Origin: an uncultured Eubacteriales bacterium
GTDB taxonomy: Bacteria > Bacillota_I > Bacilli_A > RFN20 > CAG-288
Reading direction: 5' to 3'
Assembly: GCA_900316035.1 (NCBI GenBank)
Contig: ONBI01000011.1
Span: forward strand, 1-38,371
DNA: 38,371 nucleotides
The notes under the pieces were generated by a model. It did not search any database and had not been told where the DNA came from. It saw only the letters and a program-made list of their open reading frames with translations. Positions 35,125-38,371 of the stretch are shown one piece after another (within the stretch, counting starts at the first letter, position 1; each line of letters opens with the position of its first letter). The translations under genes and the position numbers were made by a program.

Positions 35125-35150
35125 AAAAGGGCTTTCCGGGAGTCCCTTTT
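35125..35150 (+). promoter_or_regulatory. Leader hairpin ahead of the GH3 gene
   Basis: AAAAGGG (35125-35131)/CCCTTTT (35144-35150) in the 5' untranslated region, 25 nt before the start codon. It could act as a weak attenuator or stabiliser; no ligand-binding fold is evident. Confidence 0.4.
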
Positions 35151-35175
35151 CAAGGCCAACAAAGGAGAAAAAGTC

Positions 35176-38100
35176 ATGTCGAAGAAAAAGAAGATGTCGA
35201 ATGGTGCGTTCTTAGGAACGTGGATTCCCTTCCTTGCTCTCTCGGCCGCCGGTATTGTCGCGGTTGAAATCTGCTCTGTGCAGTTTAAGTCCGTCTTGGA
35301 TACGTATGTTAACAAGGGAGCGATGCACATCGAGCAGGCAAAAGGTACCGAGAACTGGGATACCGACTACTACAAGCAGACCTATCCCACTGCCTCGGAT
35401 GCCGGTGGAAAAGCCGAAGCGAAAGCAAATGGTGAGAAGACCGTCGAAGAGATCGGTAACGAAGGTATGGTCCTTCTGAAAAACGATGGTACTTTACCTC
35501 TTACCAACAAGAGCATCACCCTTTTAGGAAGAGGTTCGGTCGATCCGGTCTATGGTGGCTCGGGTTCCGGAAACGTCGACACTACGACCTGCGCGACCCC
35601 GAAGTCCGGCTTAGAGAAAGCCGGTTTCACCGTCAATGCCGATGCCTACAATTTCTTTGCCAACAACTATAAAGATTACGACCGTCAGAATATTGTCATG
35701 GATAACTATGATAAGTCCACTTTCTTTATCGGGGAAATCCCGACTTCGAAGTATACCTTTACCCCGAAGCAGTCGGATACGGCCTTAGTCTTCATCTCCC
35801 GCTGCGGAGGCGAAGGTCTTGACCTTTCGACGGATTTAAAGAGAGATTCTTCGGCGACTACGGCTTCTAAAGAAGCCATCGCCAAGAATTCGAATACGGC
35901 TGCCGAAGTCGCTAACTATGTCGACGGACAGCATCAGCTCGAACTCTCCAAAGAAGAGAAGGATATGATTTCCTTCGCAAAAACTAACTACAGCAAAGTC
36001 ATCGTCGTCTTAAACGAATCCACTACGATGGAAATCGGAGACCTCAAGAACGATAGTAAGATCTCCGGTATCGTTTGGGCAGGCTCTCCAGGTGCGACTG
36101 GTTTCAACTCGTTAGGTTCGATTTTAGCGGGTAAGGTCAATCCTTCTGGCCGTACGCCGGATCTTTATTCCGCGGATTTCACCGCCGATCCGACCTTCCA
36201 GAACTTTGCTATCAACTCGGTTCACCAGTACACAGGTATCAACGAAAGCACCATCCCGGGTGGCGTCAATGACGTTAAATCCTCGCACTTTGTCGAATAC
36301 GAAGAGGGTATCTACGTCGGTTATCGCTATTATGAAACCCGTTATGGAAGCGATGAGAACTCCTATAAAGAGCACGTCGTTTATCCGTTCGGCTACGGGT
36401 TAAGCTACACAACCTTCACCAAAAAAATCACTGGTCATAGACTTGTCAACGATAACATCGTGATCGATGTCAAAGTCACCAATACCGGTAAGGTCGCCGG
36501 TAAGGAAGTGGTCGAAGCTTACTTCACGGCCCCTTATACCAAAGGTGGTATTGCAAAGTCCTCCACCGTTTTAGGCGACTTTGCTAAGACCAAGCTTCTC
36601 AACCCGCAGGAGAGTGAGACTGTCACCCTTCAGATTGCGAAGGATGACTTGGCTTCTTACGACTATAAGAATGAGAAGTGCTATGTCTTAGATCAGGGTT
36701 CCTACACTTTCCAGATCAAGAACAACTCGCATGAAGTTGCCAAAGATTCTAGCGGTAAGAACCTCGAGTTCTCTTTAGATTTCAACAAAGAAATCTATAA
36801 AGGAGACAATAAGCGTGATAGCGATAAAGTCGCTGCCACCAACCAGTTTGATGATCTCAATGAGATGTTTAAGAGCACCAAGACCAAAGGCTATGCTACC
36901 GAGTTATCGAGAGATGATTGGACCTCTACCTTCCCAAGTGCTGCAACCGCAGACGATGCTGCTGCCGATAAGATCACCATCGGCGGTGAAACCATCGCTA
37001 ATCGCTTAAAGACCTATGATGTCTCGAAACATAATAACAGCGAAGATAAAGCGCCGAAGACCGGTGCTTCCAACGGCTTATCCGCCATCGATATGCGTGG
37101 TTTGGATTACGATGATGATGCTTATGACCAGTTGCTGGATCAGCTCACCGACAGCGATTATTCCGGAGCCGATAACTTCCTCAACAACAACGCTTACAAA
37201 GTCCAGAAAATCGATAGCATCGGGCTTCCCGATATCGAATGCCACGATGGTCCGCAAGGCTTCTCGACCTTGATGAATAAGCTCAACAATGTCTGCGCTT
37301 ATATGTCTGAACCTCTGCTTGCAGCTACCTACAATAAAGAGTTAGCGAAGAAGATGGGTACCTCTATGGGCGAAGAAGCTCTCGCCATGAATCCGCGTTA
37401 TGCGGGTTGGTGGGGACCGGCCATGAACACGCATCGCTCGCCGTTCGCAGGCCGTAACTTCGAATATTATTCCGAAGATGGTGTCTTAGCCGGTAAGATC
37501 GCTGCCGAAGTGATCTCCGGTGCTGCCGATAAAGGCTTGATTGCTTTTATGAAGCACTATGCCGCTAACGATCAGGAGACCTGGAGAACTGCTCATCTCT
37601 GCACTTGGATGACGGAGCAGGCCTTACGTGAAATCTATCTCAAACCGTTTGAAATAGTAGCTAAGACCGCTAAGACCAAGATCAAATACATCTCTGACTC
37701 TAACGGTACTATCGCTACCAAAGAGATGCCTGCCTGCATGGGTGTCATGTCCTCCTTCAACTATGTCGGAACGACTTGGGCGGGTGGAAACAATGCCTTG
37801 ATGGGCACCGTCTTAAGAGATGAATTCGGTTTCCGCGGTGTTGTCATCTCCGACTTCAACCTCTATCAGTATATGGATGCTAACCAGGGTTTAAGAGCCG
37901 GTACCGACTTACAGCACACTTGGGTTTTTGCTGCTAAGACGAAGCTCGATACGACTTCCGCGACGGGAAAACTTGCGATCCGCAATGCGGTCCATAACCT
38001 CGTCTATGTGTTTGCAAACTCCGGTGCGATGCAGGGTGTCGCTCCTGGTTCCATCGTCTGGTATGAGATGTCACCGTGGCGTATCTGGCTCATCTGCCTC

Positions 38101-38220
38101 GATGTTGCTTTAGGTCTCTTCTTTGTCGGTGGTACGGCTTGGGTTGTCTATCGCACTATCGATTACAACAAGCATAAACACGACGAAGAATCTGTCTCTG
38201 TGCCGAAGAAAGAGAACTGA
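35176..38220 (+). CDS. Membrane-anchored GH3 glycosidase with inverted domain order
   Basis: Probable surface beta-glycosidase, 1014 residues. TM anchors lie at both ends (about 12-38 and 960-985), so the bulk is outside and both tails inside. The C-terminal-type GH3 domain comes first (about 90-385: NEGMVLLKNDGTLPL, acid/base Glu in GGEGLD, VYPFGYGLSYTTF). A fibronectin-III-like region follows (about 415-535), then a linker. The TIM-barrel domain comes last (about 680-935: HDGPQGFS, KHYAANDQE, nucleophile Asp in GVVISDFN). Canonical GH3 enzymes have the barrel first; this inverted order is known from some rumen and clostridial enzymes. AAAGGAG lies before ATG 35176. Sugar specificity cannot be told. 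Confidence 0.9.
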   Translation: MSKKKKMSNGAFLGTWIPFLALSAAGIVAVEICSVQFKSVLDTYVNKGAMHIEQAKGTENWDTDYYKQTYPTASDAGGKAEAKANGEKTVEEIGNEGMVLLKNDGTLPLTNKSITLLGRGSVDPVYGGSGSGNVDTTTCATPKSGLEKAGFTVNADAYNFFANNYKDYDRQNIVMDNYDKSTFFIGEIPTSKYTFTPKQSDTALVFISRCGGEGLDLSTDLKRDSSATTASKEAIAKNSNTAAEVANYVDGQHQLELSKEEKDMISFAKTNYSKVIVVLNESTTMEIGDLKNDSKISGIVWAGSPGATGFNSLGSILAGKVNPSGRTPDLYSADFTADPTFQNFAINSVHQYTGINESTIPGGVNDVKSSHFVEYEEGIYVGYRYYETRYGSDENSYKEHVVYPFGYGLSYTTFTKKITGHRLVNDNIVIDVKVTNTGKVAGKEVVEAYFTAPYTKGGIAKSSTVLGDFAKTKLLNPQESETVTLQIAKDDLASYDYKNEKCYVLDQGSYTFQIKNNSHEVAKDSSGKNLEFSLDFNKEIYKGDNKRDSDKVAATNQFDDLNEMFKSTKTKGYATELSRDDWTSTFPSAATADDAAADKITIGGETIANRLKTYDVSKHNNSEDKAPKTGASNGLSAIDMRGLDYDDDAYDQLLDQLTDSDYSGADNFLNNNAYKVQKIDSIGLPDIECHDGPQGFSTLMNKLNNVCAYMSEPLLAATYNKELAKKMGTSMGEEALAMNPRYAGWWGPAMNTHRSPFAGRNFEYYSEDGVLAGKIAAEVISGAADKGLIAFMKHYAANDQETWRTAHLCTWMTEQALREIYLKPFEIVAKTAKTKIKYISDSNGTIATKEMPACMGVMSSFNYVGTTWAGGNNALMGTVLRDEFGFRGVVISDFNLYQYMDANQGLRAGTDLQHTWVFAAKTKLDTTSATGKLAIRNAVHNLVYVFANSGAMQGVAPGSIVWYEMSPWRIWLICLDVALGLFFVGGTAWVVYRTIDYNKHKHDEESVSVPKKEN

Positions 38221-38236
38221 TTCCGGTTTTCTTATA

Positions 38237-38277
38237 GGGCTATCCTCAAACCTTTTAGGGGCGAGGATAGCCCTTTT
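38237..38277 (+). terminator. Terminator of the GH3 gene
   Basis: Perfect 11-bp stem GGGCTATCCTC/GAGGATAGCCC followed by TTTT, after which the group II intron begins at once. Confidence 0.92.
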
Positions 38278-38371
38278 GTATGTTGGGCATGTAATTGTTC
38301 TGGGGTGAAAGTCCCCGAAGGCGTTGCTGTCTGCGAACTTCATAGCGACTTGCAAAGCGTAAACCGGTGAC
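38278..38371 (+). mobile_element. Group IIC intron, 5' end
   Basis: The sequence begins GTATGTTGGGCATG and continues to GGGGTGAAAGTCCCCGAAGG. This matches the 5' end of class C introns (GTGYG, then a GGGTGxxAGTCCC domain I hairpin). It starts directly behind the T run of an intrinsic terminator, the usual target of class C introns. The window ends 94 nt into it, so the reverse transcriptase is not seen. Confidence 0.75.

Noticed and set aside
35125..35150. Leader hairpin of the GH3 gene as a riboswitch or T-box
   Set aside because: Only one short stem is present, with no conserved aptamer or T-box sequence.

Overview
The window looks like a chromosomal stretch of a low-to-moderate-GC Gram-positive bacterium of the Bacillota. 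My best guess is a Bacilli/Erysipelotrichia-like lineage near the Mollicutes. Reasons: lipoprotein-type secreted proteins, a Spx regulator, an ECF vitamin-transporter module next to truA, an Agr-type sensor kinase with a LytTR regulator, an ATP synthase b subunit made as a lipoprotein (as in mycoplasmas), and clean Bacillus-type promoters and Shine-Dalgarno sites. UGA is used as a stop, so the code is standard. The genus cannot be fixed from sequence alone.

Layout. 1-690: the 3' end of a group IIC intron, a dead tyrosine-recombinase tail and tRNA-Ala. 689-2758: uridine kinase and a divergent membrane protein of unknown function. 2838-10252: a complete phosphate regulon (PhoP-box-like repeats, pstS, pstC, pstA, pstB, phoU, phoP, phoR). 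Its PstS appears circularly permuted. 10255-12710: a frameshifted small gene, two unrecognised membrane proteins, and a tRNA-Ser/tRNA-Val pair. 12903-19995: the full F1Fo ATP synthase operon (AtpI-like, B, E, F, H, A, G, D, C). 20012-25376: an accessory island between atpC and the dCMP deaminase. It holds two transposase remnants, two ~70-bp direct repeats, a secreted cysteine-peptidase gene with a poly-T frameshift, and a large ABC exporter. 25431-29536: dCMP deaminase, a small membrane protein, ecfA1-ecfA2-ecfT and truA. 29618-32790: pgsA, a Spx with a Cys-rich tail, a CYTH-domain protein, NAD kinase and a membrane-tethered degenerate EIIB-like domain. 32918-38220: an Agr-type two-component system followed by a large membrane-anchored GH3 protein whose domain order is inverted. 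38278-38371: the 5' end of a second group IIC intron, directly after the GH3 terminator.

How it works together. PstSCAB imports phosphate, PhoU links transport to the PhoR/PhoP two-component system, and PhoP probably binds the 11-bp-spaced repeats ahead of pstS. The ATP synthase c subunit carries a two-carboxylate site that suggests Na+ rather than H+ coupling. The Agr-type system sits directly upstream of the GH3 gene, whose promoter carries a pair of 21-bp-spaced direct repeats, so the kinase/regulator pair may control the surface glycosidase.

Most notable: the circularly permuted PstS, the inverted GH3, the Cys-rich Spx tail, the orphan EIIB-like protein without its phosphorylatable Cys, and the repeat-bracketed peptidase/exporter island. 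Both window ends lie inside group II intron sequence, which suggests the source contig broke at a repeated intron.
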